NCBI GenBank assembly: GCA_002686445.1
Contig: NZCO01000007.1
Span: 1-64,000 of the forward strand
DNA: 64,000 bases
Source of the DNA: a bacterium
GTDB taxonomy: Bacteria > Patescibacteriota > Andersenbacteria > UBA10190
Direction: 5' to 3'
Shown: positions 1 to 8,550 of the stretch, in pieces
How the letters are laid out: every line of letters begins with the position of its first letter
How positions within the stretch are numbered: the first letter of the stretch is position 1
Program-made: the position numbers and the translations under genes
The notes under the pieces: model-generated
Database searches by the model: none
Told to the model about the DNA's origin: nothing
Seen by the model: only the letters and a program-made list of their open reading frames with translations

Positions 1-5
1 GGGAC

Positions 6-35
6 TTGACAAGAGTGGTCTAATTGTGCTTTAAT
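6..35 (+). promoter_or_regulatory. Promoter of rmlA, probably leaderless
   Basis: A consensus -35 box TTGACA (6-11) is followed after 18 bases by TTTAAT (30-35). Only 7 bases separate the -10 from the ATG at 43, so transcription should start at or next to the start codon. No Shine-Dalgarno sequence precedes the ATG. Confidence 0.65.
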
Positions 36-42
36 CTAGCCT

Positions 43-954
43 ATGAAAGGAATCATTCTAGCGGGGGGATCTGGCAGTCGTCTGCACCCATTGACCATTC
101 CGGTCAGTAAGCAGCTGATGCCCGTGTACGACAAACCAATGATTTACTATCCGTTGTCAGCCATGATGTTAGCTGGCATTCGGGAAATTTTGATTATCTC
201 AACGCCGCATGATTTGCCAGGGTTCCAAAAGCTCTTTGGCGACGGCAGCCAGCTCGGCATGGAATTCACCTACGCCGAGCAACCTAGTCCTGATGGTCTA
301 GCACAAGCCTTCATTATTGGTGAAGAGTTTATTGGTGATGATTCTGTCGCGCTGATCCTCGGTGATAACATATTCTACGGTGATGGTTTTAGTAAGACAC
401 TGCAGCATGCCAAAGAGGACGTAAGCGAGAATGGCGGCGGCATGATCTTTGCCCATCATGTGCATGACCCAGAACGCTATGGTGTTATCGAGTTCGATAC
501 CGATGGTAAGGCCATCTCTATTGAAGAGAAGCCTGAAGTCCCGAAGACTCCCTACGCTGTTCCTGGTGTGTACTTCTACGACAACAATGTAGTAAGTATT
601 GCCAAGAATCTTGCGCCATCACCGCGTGGTGAGCTTGAAATTACCGATGTTAACAATACGTACTTGAAGCTCGGCAAGCTACGAGTCTCAAAAATGAATC
701 GTGGTACTGCTTGGTTAGATACGGGGACGCATGAGGCGCTGGCTCAGGCTGGCACCTTCGTGCAGATCATCGAAGAGCGACAAGGCCTGAAGGTCGGTTG
801 TATTGAAGAGGTGGCCTATCGTATGGGTCTGATTGATCAAGTGCAGCTCCTGAAACTGGCTGACCCGCTGCGTAAGAGTGGTTACGGTGAATACTTGGCT
901 AAGATTGCGGAAGAGGACGTAAGCGTCACAGCGAAAGAAAACTTAAAGGGATAA
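43..954 (+). CDS. rmlA: Glucose-1-phosphate thymidylyltransferase
   Basis: This protein of 303 residues catalyses dTTP + glucose-1-phosphate to dTDP-glucose, the first step of dTDP-L-rhamnose and related deoxysugar synthesis in the cytoplasm. The N-terminal nucleotide-binding signature [11 protein letters not shown] starts at residue 8. GDNIFYGDG and the substrate-loop sequence [13 protein letters not shown] are also present, and length and order match the RmlA/RfbA family throughout. The ATG at 43 sits 7 bases after a good -10, so the mRNA is probably leaderless. RmlB, C and D are not in the window and may lie upstream. A stem-loop pair follows the stop codon. Confidence 0.95.
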   Translation: MKGIILAGGSGSRLHPLTIPVSKQLMPVYDKPMIYYPLSAMMLAGIREILIISTPHDLPGFQKLFGDGSQLGMEFTYAEQPSPDGLAQAFIIGEEFIGDDSVALILGDNIFYGDGFSKTLQHAKEDVSENGGGMIFAHHVHDPERYGVIEFDTDGKAISIEEKPEVPKTPYAVPGVYFYDNNVVSIAKNLAPSPRGELEITDVNNTYLKLGKLRVSKMNRGTAWLDTGTHEALAQAGTFVQIIEERQGLKVGCIEEVAYRMGLIDQVQLLKLADPLRKSGYGEYLAKIAEEDVSVTAKENLKG

Positions 955-1012
955 CAGTAGTGGGTACCCCACTACTGGACTTTAGTTACGCGCCATAACG
1001 GCGCGTTTGTTG
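955..1012 (+). terminator. Tandem hairpins after rmlA
   Basis: A 10-bp perfect stem (955-964 with 968-977, loop TAC) is followed by a second stem ACGCGCC/GGCGCGT (988-994 with 1000-1006) and a T-rich tail TTTGTTGT. The second looks like a rho-independent terminator. The -35 of the next gene begins 3 bases later. Confidence 0.7.
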
Positions 1013-1014
1013 TA

Positions 1015-1043
1015 TTGACAAGGACAGTATATGGTGCTATAAA
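1015..1043 (+). promoter_or_regulatory. Consensus promoter of the Nudix-like orphan
   Basis: TTGACA (1015-1020), a 17-base spacer and TATAAA (1038-1043) form a near-consensus promoter. The start should lie near 1050, giving a leader of about 94 bases. The leader holds a hairpin CGTGGG/CCCACG (1084-1101) and a GAGGAG ribosome site (1133-1138), 5 bases before the ATG. Confidence 0.75.
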
Positions 1044-1143
1044 TGCTAGCTGCTCTTTGATAGCAAAATACAAATTACTGCTCCGTGGGGCGTGTCCCAC
1101 GTAGAATGACCATGTCTTTTCCCCCTATGAACGAGGAGAAGTA

Positions 1144-1935
1144 ATGTCCACAGACTTAGAACGTCTGCAGCGGAAGTCCTGGTGGGCCGCCACCGGGAGT
1201 GGTATCCGCCGTACTATCGAAATATTACCTGACGATTGTGCGGGCTTTGTGAAGCATCTCGCCGATCGACCGGAGGTGGGTGGCGGTGTCAGGATTCTGT
1301 CTTTGCATCGGCTTTACATCCCCGGCTTCGCGGAGCGAAAGATCTTCGGAATGTACCTGGTGTTTACAGTGGTCAAGACGACTGATTCGAGTGTTACATT
1401 CACGTACCAGTATCACATCTGGAAACAAGGACCAGAAAGTGGCACGAAGGGATTAATTCTGCTGGGTACGCAAACTGGCACCAAGGGAGATATCGCGACG
1501 TTCGAGACATCTCACCTGGTCTGTTTAAAGGGTTTCTCTTTCGCAGTGGGTTCTGCCGTGCATGACACGCCCGGAGGGTTTGGCGATGTGCTAAGCCTGG
1601 AAGCGGCTTTCATGGCAGAACTCTCCAGCGAGCTTGGAATCAGTGCCGCTGATCTCGACGGTACCGTTCCGCTGGGACACCTATTGGTTGATCGGGGCTT
1701 AACAGCGAATCGTCCACGAATGGTAGCCGCTCTTTTGGACGCGAGTGCCTCGACCAAGATTTGCGCTCACCCCAAAAACACGGATGTGTTCGAGATGGAG
1801 TCTGGTCCGGTTATTGTTCCTGTGACAGAGTTGTGGGGCCCTGATGGCTTCGTTATGCAGAACGACGACTCGTTCTTTCTCGGGAATGTCGCTCGCTTGG
1901 TGAGCCTTGGGTTGTTGGTTGGTCCCACCGGTTAG
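1144..1935 (+). CDS. Hypothetical protein with a degenerate Nudix-like box
   Basis: This 263-residue soluble protein has no clear family. Near residues 141-163 the stretch GGFGD...LEAAFMAELSSELGI has the spacing of a Nudix box (GG...E...REUxEExGU). The catalytic R and one of the paired glutamates are replaced (AELSSE instead of RELxEE), so hydrolase activity is doubtful. Beta-rich sequence flanks the box as in Nudix folds. The gene is a single unit: strong promoter, structured leader with Shine-Dalgarno GAGGAG, and its own terminator. No signal peptide or membrane segment is seen, so it is probably cytoplasmic. The Nudix assignment is tentative; the gene itself is well supported. Confidence 0.7.
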   Translation: MSTDLERLQRKSWWAATGSGIRRTIEILPDDCAGFVKHLADRPEVGGGVRILSLHRLYIPGFAERKIFGMYLVFTVVKTTDSSVTFTYQYHIWKQGPESGTKGLILLGTQTGTKGDIATFETSHLVCLKGFSFAVGSAVHDTPGGFGDVLSLEAAFMAELSSELGISAADLDGTVPLGHLLVDRGLTANRPRMVAALLDASASTKICAHPKNTDVFEMESGPVIVPVTELWGPDGFVMQNDDSFFLGNVARLVSLGLLVGPTG

Positions 1936-1960
1936 TACTTTCGTTCCTTTGTAAACCGTC

Positions 1961-1998
1961 GCCGCGCGTGTGCTTATCACACGACGCGGCTTTTTCTT
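1961..1998 (+). terminator. Rho-independent terminator after the Nudix-like orphan
   Basis: A GC-rich stem (1961-1972 with 1978-1990, GCCGCG/CGCGGC at its base and TGTG/CACA at its top) has a 5-base loop and is followed by TTTTTCTT. Confidence 0.85.
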
Positions 1999-2015
1999 TG
2001 CAAGAGGCTGCGCCC

Positions 2016-2044
2016 TTGCAATAGCGACCATTCTATGCTATAAA
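2016..2044 (+). promoter_or_regulatory. Promoter of the GT2-GT4 pair
   Basis: TTGCAA (2016-2021), a 17-base spacer and TATAAA (2039-2044), closely resembling the promoter at 1015-1043. A start near 2051 would give a leader of about 35 bases without a Shine-Dalgarno site. A second -10-like CATACT about 8 bases before the ATG at 2086 could give a leaderless transcript. Confidence 0.55.
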
Positions 2045-2085
2045 GTTGCTTTCGTTAAGCCATAAGGTCATCCATACTACACTCC

Positions 2086-3027
2086 ATGCGTTACAGCGTC
2101 GTTGTACCAGCCCATAACGAGTCCGATTCAATCGGGCCGCTTTATGATGCCATTAGCCCGGTTATGAACGGCTTATCTGATGGTGACAGCTGGGAGCTCA
2201 TTATCGTCGACGATGGTAGCTCCGATGATACGTTGAAGCGTCTGCAAGAGCTTCGCCAGCGTGATGATCACGTAAAAGTGATCTCATTCCGCCGAAACTT
2301 TGGCCAAACGGCCGCGTGGTCAGCCGGTTTTGACCACGCGACAGGCGATTTAGTTATCGTGCTCGATGCTGATTTACAGAACGACCCGCAGGACATTCCT
2401 GCAATGTTGGAAAATATGCGCGCCGAAGACCTCGACGTGATTTCTGGCTGGCGCAAGGACCGAAAAGATAAGGGTGGAATGGTCATCCTAAGTAAGTTTG
2501 GGAACTATGTGCACCGCTGGGTGACCGGAGAGAAAATACATGATCATGGCTGTAGTTTAAAGATATATAAGAAAGAAGCGTTGGCTGATCTAGAGCTCTA
2601 TGGAGAGATGCATCGCTACATCACCGCGCTCCTGTCCTGGAAGGGATTCAAGATAGGGGAGATGGTAGTGCGTCACCACCCACGGCAATACGGTGACAGC
2701 GGGTATACGCTCCGCAAGAAACTGAAGGGCTTTCTGGACTTGATCGTCGTCAAATTTTGGATTCAGTACTCAACTCGTCCGATGCACTTCTTTGGTAGCA
2801 TCGGCATAGTCTTTATCGTCGCCGGTATCATTTTAGGCGGTGTCCTAGGCGGCCTGTGGCTGTTTCGAGTGATCGGTCTGGACGGTCGGTCGACGCCACT
2901 GCTGGCCGTATTGCTGGTACTCCTCGGATTTCAGTTTCTCCTGACCGGAGTGTTGGCAGACGTCGTCGCGAAAACATATTACATGCAAAAAAAGGCGTAC
3001 AGTATCAAAGAAGCTGACGGCTTTTAG
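2086..3027 (+). CDS. GT2 polyprenyl-phosphate glycosyltransferase (DPM1/GtrB-like)
   Basis: A 313-residue GT-A enzyme likely to transfer a sugar from a nucleotide donor to undecaprenyl phosphate on the inner membrane face. Visible motifs are VVPAHNESDSI (6-16), VDDGSSDDT (41-49) and the metal-binding DAD (94-96), followed by LQNDP. Two hydrophobic helices near 230-255 and 265-290 match the C-terminal anchor of the GtrB/ArnC subgroup. The product would supply polyprenyl-linked sugar to the GT-C proteins of this locus. The GT4 gene follows after 7 bases, so the two are co-transcribed. Confidence 0.9.
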   Translation: MRYSVVVPAHNESDSIGPLYDAISPVMNGLSDGDSWELIIVDDGSSDDTLKRLQELRQRDDHVKVISFRRNFGQTAAWSAGFDHATGDLVIVLDADLQNDPQDIPAMLENMRAEDLDVISGWRKDRKDKGGMVILSKFGNYVHRWVTGEKIHDHGCSLKIYKKEALADLELYGEMHRYITALLSWKGFKIGEMVVRHHPRQYGDSGYTLRKKLKGFLDLIVVKFWIQYSTRPMHFFGSIGIVFIVAGIILGGVLGGLWLFRVIGLDGRSTPLLAVLLVLLGFQFLLTGVLADVVAKTYYMQKKAYSIKEADGF

Positions 3028-3034
3028 TAGGGCG

Positions 3035-4171
3035 ATGAAGCTGCTCTTAATCAACAATGAGTTTCCACCCATTGGCGGTGGGGGATCAACGGTAACCAAA
3101 TACGCTGTTAAGCACTTGGTGGCCGCTGGTCATGAGGTGACACTGATTACGTCGCGGTATAAAGACCTGCCGAAGCGGGAGGTTATCGATGGGGGAACAG
3201 TCATTCGTATCCCCACCATTCGCCGCCACTCAGACTGGAGCGCGCCGTGGGAACTCGTCGTGTTTGGCATCTCAGCGCTGGTGTATTGCTTCTGGTACAG
3301 CCTCCGACATCGTGTTGACTTCATTCAAGCCTACTTCGCAGTGCCAGCGGGTTGGGTCGCCTGGGTACTGTCTTATCTGCGTGGTATTCCGTATGCCGTT
3401 TATTTTGGCGGTTCGGACATTCCCAACGCTAATCCGTCTCGATTCAAACACATCTATCCGTTTATTACTCCCCTCTTGCGTGCGATTTGGCGACGAGCAG
3501 AATTTCGGACAGTTTGCTCGGACGATTTGGTTCGTCTGGGGGAGGCAGCAGACCCGACGAGTGAATTTATGCTTATTCCAAACGGTGTCGAGACTGCTCG
3601 CTTTCAACCTATTGAGCGACCCGCTAATCCTAAGGTGAAGATTCTCTTTATCGGGCGCTTGATCCCCCGCAAAGGATTTCAGCGAGTGGTTAAAGCCCTG
3701 CCGAAAGTCCGTGAACTCACGAATGTTCCATTCGAAGTGGAAGTGGTCGGCACGGGTGAATATCAAAACGAGCTTGATGCGCTCGCATCATCACTGGGGG
3801 TATCGGACTTAATTCGGTACGTGGGTACCGTTCCCTACGACCAACTGCAAAAGTCATACCAGTACGCCGATATTTTTGTACTGACCTCGCTGTCGGAAGG
3901 AATGCCGGTGGTTGTGCTCGAAGCCATGGGCTGCGGTTTGCCGGTGCTGGCTAGTGATGTGGGGGGCAACAACGAGATAGTGCGCGAGGGTGAAAATGGC
4001 TACCTCATTGATGGCGACGATATCGACAAGTTAGCTAAGGACTTAGCGCGGCTCATTGACGAGCCAGAATTACGTCAGCGGATGGGGGCCAAGAGCCGGG
4101 AGATTTCATTGCAGTACGACTGGGCAGAAATAATGCAGCGCTACAACGAGCTGTATTCACAGCATAAGTAG
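3035..4171 (+). CDS. GT4 glycosyltransferase
   Basis: A 378-residue GT-B enzyme that should transfer a sugar from a nucleotide donor to a growing glycan in the cytoplasm. The N-terminal acceptor loop is NEFPPIGGGGS (8-18). The donor domain has GRLIPRKGF and the EX7E element EGMPVVVLEAMGCG (from about residue 288). The N-terminus resembles the GT4 at 57012 (PPLGGGG), suggesting paralogy. The ATG lies 7 bases after the upstream GT2 stop. Donor and acceptor cannot be told from sequence. Confidence 0.9.
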   Translation: MKLLLINNEFPPIGGGGSTVTKYAVKHLVAAGHEVTLITSRYKDLPKREVIDGGTVIRIPTIRRHSDWSAPWELVVFGISALVYCFWYSLRHRVDFIQAYFAVPAGWVAWVLSYLRGIPYAVYFGGSDIPNANPSRFKHIYPFITPLLRAIWRRAEFRTVCSDDLVRLGEAADPTSEFMLIPNGVETARFQPIERPANPKVKILFIGRLIPRKGFQRVVKALPKVRELTNVPFEVEVVGTGEYQNELDALASSLGVSDLIRYVGTVPYDQLQKSYQYADIFVLTSLSEGMPVVVLEAMGCGLPVLASDVGGNNEIVREGENGYLIDGDDIDKLAKDLARLIDEPELRQRMGAKSREISLQYDWAEIMQRYNELYSQHK

Positions 4172-4175
4172 GTAG

Positions 4176-4207
4176 AAAAAAAGCGAGTCCGATGGACTCG
4201 CCTCCAA
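4176..4207 (-). terminator. Terminator of the minus-strand small orphan
   Basis: A perfect 8-bp stem GCGAGTCC/GGACTCGC (4183-4190 with 4194-4201) with a 3-base loop. Read on the minus strand it ends in a run of seven T. The A-run side faces the upstream GT4, so it serves the minus-strand gene. Confidence 0.85.
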
Positions 4208-4606
4208 TTAACTGGGGCAGGCAATGACCAGTTCGCCACTGCATTTGTGGACGAGCCACGATCTAAACTCGGTGGGACTGTAGAGCTTCTGCTTCAGAGG
4301 AACCAGGCGGTCAAGGAACGCTCGACAGTGGGCGTGAACGCCACCGCGGCCTCGAACATTGGTCGGTGCCCACCAGAAAAAGAACGGTTTGAACGATTGC
4401 AAGTGGAGCAAACTCCACGGGCAGATCTCGATCAGGAATTGTGATGTGTCGGAGGCTTCTGCCACCCTAAGCGATAACGATGACTTCCAGCCAAAAGCTA
4501 ATTCGTGAACTGGGCAGAATCCACTTTGCAGGGCCAATGTTAAACGTATAGCCTCTTTCGTGCAGCTGTGGCGCTTCCACTCCGCAGATGCTTGATCCTT
4601 GGTCAC
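4208..4606 (-). CDS. Unrecognised small Cys/Trp-rich protein
   Basis: A 132-residue protein of unknown function on the strand opposite its neighbours. Support for a real gene: a GTG start at 4606 preceded by a full AGGAGG site (4614-4619) at 7 bases, and a clean terminator after the stop. It has six cysteines, several tryptophans (FFFWWAP near 73-79) and basic patches. No signal peptide and no long membrane helix are evident. The cysteines are scattered and do not form a clear zinc-knuckle pattern. It sits alone between a GT4 and an epimerase. I do not recognise the family. Confidence 0.65.
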   Translation of the reverse strand: MTKDQASAEWKRHSCTKEAIRLTLALQSGFCPVHELAFGWKSSLSLRVAEASDTSQFLIEICPWSLLHLQSFKPFFFWWAPTNVRGRGGVHAHCRAFLDRLVPLKQKLYSPTEFRSWLVHKCSGELVIACPS

Positions 4607-4698
4607 GGCTACACCTCCTATGTGTCCTGTGGTTAATAGAATGAGCTACGTTGACTTGCCTTTAGTACCACGCAGCGACAGTGGAGTCAAGATGGTTC

Positions 4699-4727
4699 TT
4701 GCCAGTTACTTACTGATGCTGGATACT
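4699..4727 (+). promoter_or_regulatory. Leaderless promoter of the epimerase at 4736
   Basis: TTGCCA (4699-4704), a 17-base spacer and GATACT (4722-4727). The ATG follows 8 bases after the -10, so the transcript should begin at the start codon. No Shine-Dalgarno site is present. Confidence 0.7.
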
Positions 4728-4735
4728 CTTAGAAC

Positions 4736-5758
4736 ATGGCAACAAAGCAACTTCTGGACCACCTACCGGCGGAACTAACGGCCGCGTTTAAGGGTAAGCG
4801 CGTCCTTATCACTGGCGGGCTTGGCTTCATCGGCAGTAATCTGGCGCATGCGCTAGTGGCTCTTGATGTCAACGTAACCATTCTTGACGCGTTGCTCGAG
4901 GAGTACGGTGGCAGCAACGTCAATCTGCGCGGCATTGAAGACAAGGTTGAAGTGGTTAACGGTAATATTCTCGATGAAGAGTTGGTCAACAAGCTGGTAA
5001 CAGGTGTGGACTTCGTCTTTCATTTTGCTGGGCAGGTTGGGTACATCGATTCCAAGGACAAGCCCTTTGTCGACCTCGACTATAACGGGCGCGGAAACTT
5101 AATCGTGCTCGAAGCTCTGCGCGAGCATGCGCCCAAGGCCCGAATCTTATTTTCCTCTTCGCGCTTAGTGTACGGAAAGATTCAGACCACGCCCGTTACG
5201 GAGGAGCACCCCACTGAGCCCCTATCACTGTATGGCATTCACAAGCTGCTGGGTGAGAAGTATTACGCCTATTATGCTCACAACTTCGGTATTCACGGAG
5301 TGTCAGTTCGTATCCCCAATCCGTACGGCCCGCGCCAGCAAGTAAAACACGCTAAGTATTCAATCGTAGGTTGGTTTATGCGTTTGGCGATGGAGAAAGA
5401 GACTATTCAAATTTTTGGCGATGGCAGCCAAGAGCGCGACTACATATTTATTGACGACATCGTGGCTGCGCTGCTATATACTATTGTTAACGGCCAGGCT
5501 GGGGAGGCATATAACATAGGCAGCCCGGAACGGATGACCTTTGGCGATATGGTGGATGCGATAATTACCACCGTCGGTGCGGGGGATAAGGAGTATCTCC
5601 CCTGGCCTGAGGATTACGAGAAGAACGAAACAGGTGATTACGTCGCCGACACCAGCAAAATCGAGCTAGACACCAACTGGCGTCCGCGGGTGAAATTTGC
5701 TGATGGCATCGCCGAGATGGTGGCGTACTATAAAGAGAACAAGGAATTATATTGGTAA
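4736..5758 (+). CDS. NAD-dependent nucleotide-sugar epimerase/dehydratase
   Basis: A 340-residue extended SDR enzyme acting on an NDP-sugar in the cytoplasm. It has the Rossmann glycine motif TGGLGFIGS (26-34), SSSRLVYG and the catalytic pair YGIHK (Y166, K170). IPNPYGPRQQ and DGSQERDYIFIDD are typical of UDP-glucose 4-epimerase and dTDP-glucose dehydratase relatives. The exact substrate is uncertain. The large GT-C gene follows within 26 bases and may share its message. Confidence 0.88.
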   Translation: MATKQLLDHLPAELTAAFKGKRVLITGGLGFIGSNLAHALVALDVNVTILDALLEEYGGSNVNLRGIEDKVEVVNGNILDEELVNKLVTGVDFVFHFAGQVGYIDSKDKPFVDLDYNGRGNLIVLEALREHAPKARILFSSSRLVYGKIQTTPVTEEHPTEPLSLYGIHKLLGEKYYAYYAHNFGIHGVSVRIPNPYGPRQQVKHAKYSIVGWFMRLAMEKETIQIFGDGSQERDYIFIDDIVAALLYTIVNGQAGEAYNIGSPERMTFGDMVDAIITTVGAGDKEYLPWPEDYEKNETGDYVADTSKIELDTNWRPRVKFADGIAEMVAYYKENKELYW

Positions 5759-5783
5759 TTGGTAAGTGATCTATTACACGCGT

Positions 5784-8429
5784 ATGAGCACTGCTTTTAA
5801 AGTGGGAAGTATCCTATTCATCGTCGTCCTCTTCGGGGGCGTTGTTTTGGCGCAAGCCGTTTCAGTACAGATAGAAGGGGTTAGACATGTTGCCTACACA
5901 ACTAATGCCGAGGAGCTGACTGCCAATCGTCTGGTTGGACAGACGTTTGTTTCCCCAAAAAAGAATCTGTCGGGCATAGGTGTGTTATTCGCCACCTATT
6001 CTGGTAGGACTAACACACAGCAAGTTGAGCTCCATGTGCGTGCTTCGATCACTGACACTACGGACCTGCGGGTAGTGACGGCTGATCCACGAGACTTTGG
6101 CGACAATCAGACGTACCGATTTACCTTTGACCCAATTCCGGAGAGCGATGGCGTGACTTTCTTTTTCTACGTGGTTTCTCCTGGCAGTTCACCAGGTGAC
6201 GCAGTCACCGTTGATCTTGATACCAGGGATCCGTATCACCTCGGCACTGCATTCTTGGTGCGCGGGCCACCCGAACTATTAAATCAGCCAACGGCGCTTG
6301 AGTTTGGCGGTAAGCAGACAATTGATGTGGCCTTTAGTACCTACCACACCGTCCCCGTTCGCACGGCGATCTTAGCGAGAGCAGAGGGCGCGGCCAAGAC
6401 ATTCGTAGGCACCTTCTCCGAGCGACAAGGGGAGTACGGCCTATGGCTGAAGCTGACTGGGCCGGTGCTGGTCATATTGTTGCTGATGTGGGGCTTGAGT
6501 CGAGCGAACATAGAAAGCCGCCTGACCAAACCGCGAATTCTTATGGTGCTGGCGGCTTTAGTGATAGCCGGGTTCATCTGGCGCCTGTTTTATGCGGTTG
6601 ATCTACCATTGACCAACGACGAAGGTAATTACCTCTACGACGCCTTTGCCCTACGCCAGGGTGTCTTAGCCGGTGGCGATGGGTACGTAAAGGCGCCGCT
6701 AGTTATAGGCTGGGTTGCACTGTGGCAAATGCTACTGGGTAACAGCATTATAGCCGCGCGCGTCGCGTCGATTGTGGTGGCGGTCTTGACCGCTGTACCG
6801 CTGTACGGCCTAGGTAAAAGCTTCGCTAATAAGCGCGCGGGATTGATGGTTGCGGCGCTGTGGCTACTGGCGGGAGCACCAGCGGTGTTTGGCATCTACG
6901 TTCACACCCAGGCCCTAGCGGTGCTGCTGGGCACTAGTGGCATAGCCCTACTGTGGGCCACACTACGCCAAGACAAACCAGTGCCCTGGAAATTCGTCAT
7001 AGCCGGTGTGCTACTGGGGTTGGGTGTTGCGTCACGTAAAAGTGTGCTGGCCTTAGGGCTCCTACCACTCGTCTTTATTCTGCTCGAGTCTCCGTCATGG
7101 CGCCTGCGCGGACAGCGATTGCTCTTTACCGGACTCGGATTCGTTGCCGTGCTATTCATTCTGCTGGGTTATGCGGGCGCGCTCTACGGCGGGGAAGGGT
7201 TGCGGGAAGTAATTGGTTTGAACTCTGCAGAAGACGGGATCACCGCGGTGAACCCAGACGAGATAGAGCAGACACGCGCCTATTCAATTCGAGGAGTCAC
7301 GCCGTTCTTCCGCGAGGCATTCTCCCTGCTGGCGCTGGCGCTCATGGGTTGGGGTTTGGTGCTCGAGCGCACGACGCGTCGCATAGTTGGTCTATTCGTC
7401 GTGGCGAAGCCGTCCAGGTATGTGCTGTGGCTAGTTGATCATTTGTTGCCTAAAATTGCATGGGTCTTCCCCCTGATCAGTCTCTGGGTGGCTTGGCAGT
7501 TCTTCTTTGAATACGAAGGTGAGATATACCACCGCTTTGGTGGCATGACTGGCCTGTGGTACACGGCTCTCCTACTTATGTTAGTGGTGCTACTGTGGCC
7601 GCGTGGTTCACGAGACGCGTTGCGGTTTACGGAAGCACCTATGGTGCCGGCTAGCACACAGCCGGTCCCATCGCGACTAGGCAGTATCAAGCCTGGGCCA
7701 GGAGAGGCTCTGCTGCACACTGAGCCGGTAGGGAAATTGCTCGCAGCCAGTCTGCTCTTACCGCTGTGGTTTGGCGGACTGTATCTCTTCTATACCAACT
7801 GGATAAAGTTTCACGCGAATTACATAGTTGAATTTCTGGTGCCGGCCGTCATCTTGGGCGGGGTAGGTGCTGTGTATGTAGCTGCTCGACTGACGGACAT
7901 TACTGGCTTTGGAGATCGACTGATACTGCTGGGAGTGTGGTTGCGGCGAGTGAGCGTCATCCTACTGTCCGCGTGGCTATTCTGGGGACTATACCTTAAT
8001 AGCTACATTACGCGGACGGTGCCACATACCGGCACCTTTGATCAGGGAGCAGTCCAAGAAGCAGCGGACTGGTTGAGCCAGAATGTCCCTGAGGACGAGA
8101 CGCTGTTTACCGGTGCCGCGGCTATCCCCTACGTCGCTGAACGTCGCATCGCGCTCGATATTGCGCATCCACGATGGTATGCCTATGAATTCACTCGCAA
8201 AAACACGCCTCGCCTGAACACCTTCCTGCCCCCGATCGAGGAAATGCTACATGCGTATCGGACTGCTAATTGGTTCTTGCTTGATAAGCAGACAGGGTTC
8301 TCGTTCCTGATGGAATATAGCGAAATAGAGGCGGGTCTGGAGACTGACTGGCAGAAAGTACACGCCATTGAGAATGGCTCAAATACGCTAACCTTTTACC
8401 GACGAACGCAGCCGTCTATCGAATTATAG
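5784..8429 (+). CDS. Very large GT39/PMT-like GT-C protein with N-terminal beta-domain
   Basis: An integral membrane protein of about 881 residues, likely using a polyprenyl-linked sugar on the outer membrane face. A first helix (about 6-24) is followed by a beta-rich extracytoplasmic domain (about 50-160, with VGQTF, FATYSGRTNTQ and SPGDAVTV) and then about ten or more membrane helices. The catalytic-type acidic pair TNDEGNY (D279, E280) lies at the start of the core, and a soluble C-terminal part from about residue 745 follows. The beta-domain also occurs in the GT-C proteins at 12661 and 14682, but at their C-termini. I prefer the ATG at 5784 (TATTAC 6 bases upstream) over an in-frame GTG at 5766. 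Confidence 0.8.
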   Translation: MSTAFKVGSILFIVVLFGGVVLAQAVSVQIEGVRHVAYTTNAEELTANRLVGQTFVSPKKNLSGIGVLFATYSGRTNTQQVELHVRASITDTTDLRVVTADPRDFGDNQTYRFTFDPIPESDGVTFFFYVVSPGSSPGDAVTVDLDTRDPYHLGTAFLVRGPPELLNQPTALEFGGKQTIDVAFSTYHTVPVRTAILARAEGAAKTFVGTFSERQGEYGLWLKLTGPVLVILLLMWGLSRANIESRLTKPRILMVLAALVIAGFIWRLFYAVDLPLTNDEGNYLYDAFALRQGVLAGGDGYVKAPLVIGWVALWQMLLGNSIIAARVASIVVAVLTAVPLYGLGKSFANKRAGLMVAALWLLAGAPAVFGIYVHTQALAVLLGTSGIALLWATLRQDKPVPWKFVIAGVLLGLGVASRKSVLALGLLPLVFILLESPSWRLRGQRLLFTGLGFVAVLFILLGYAGALYGGEGLREVIGLNSAEDGITAVNPDEIEQTRAYSIRGVTPFFREAFSLLALALMGWGLVLERTTRRIVGLFVVAKPSRYVLWLVDHLLPKIAWVFPLISLWVAWQFFFEYEGEIYHRFGGMTGLWYTALLLMLVVLLWPRGSRDALRFTEAPMVPASTQPVPSRLGSIKPGPGEALLHTEPVGKLLAASLLLPLWFGGLYLFYTNWIKFHANYIVEFLVPAVILGGVGAVYVAARLTDITGFGDRLILLGVWLRRVSVILLSAWLFWGLYLNSYITRTVPHTGTFDQGAVQEAADWLSQNVPEDETLFTGAAAIPYVAERRIALDIAHPRWYAYEFTRKNTPRLNTFLPPIEEMLHAYRTANWFLLDKQTGFSFLMEYSEIEAGLETDWQKVHAIENGSNTLTFYRRTQPSIEL

Positions 8430-8447
8430 GGGTTCAGCGTCGGTGAA

Positions 8448-8480
8448 TTGACAAAAGCACCTAATCATTGGCACTATAAC
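8448..8480 (+). promoter_or_regulatory. Promoter of the first Clp_N gene
   Basis: TTGACA (8448-8453) and a CACTATAAC region (8472-8480), at 18 to 21 bases spacing depending on the hexamer chosen. The block from 8468 to 8488 and GTACGTTACCAA (8507-8518) recur in the leader of the next gene. Confidence 0.55.
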
Positions 8481-8550
8481 AACGCTTTAACGAGCGCAGT
8501 TAATAGGTACGTTACCAATTAAAAATAGACGTCTCGCAAGGAGCAATTAC

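Noticed and set aside
3272..3766. Antisense open frame of 164 codons within the GT4 gene
   Set aside because: The sense protein has full GT4 motifs across the same bases; the antisense frame has no start signals or recognisable domain.
4247..4444. Plus-strand open frame opposite the small Cys/Trp-rich gene
   Set aside because: The minus-strand frame has AGGAGG, a GTG start and a terminator; the plus-strand frame has none of these.
8468..8518. CIRCE-type (HrcA) operator in the Clp_N leaders
   Set aside because: TTGGCACT resembles the left arm of CIRCE, but no matching GAGTGCTAA right arm follows. CtsR heptad repeats are also absent.
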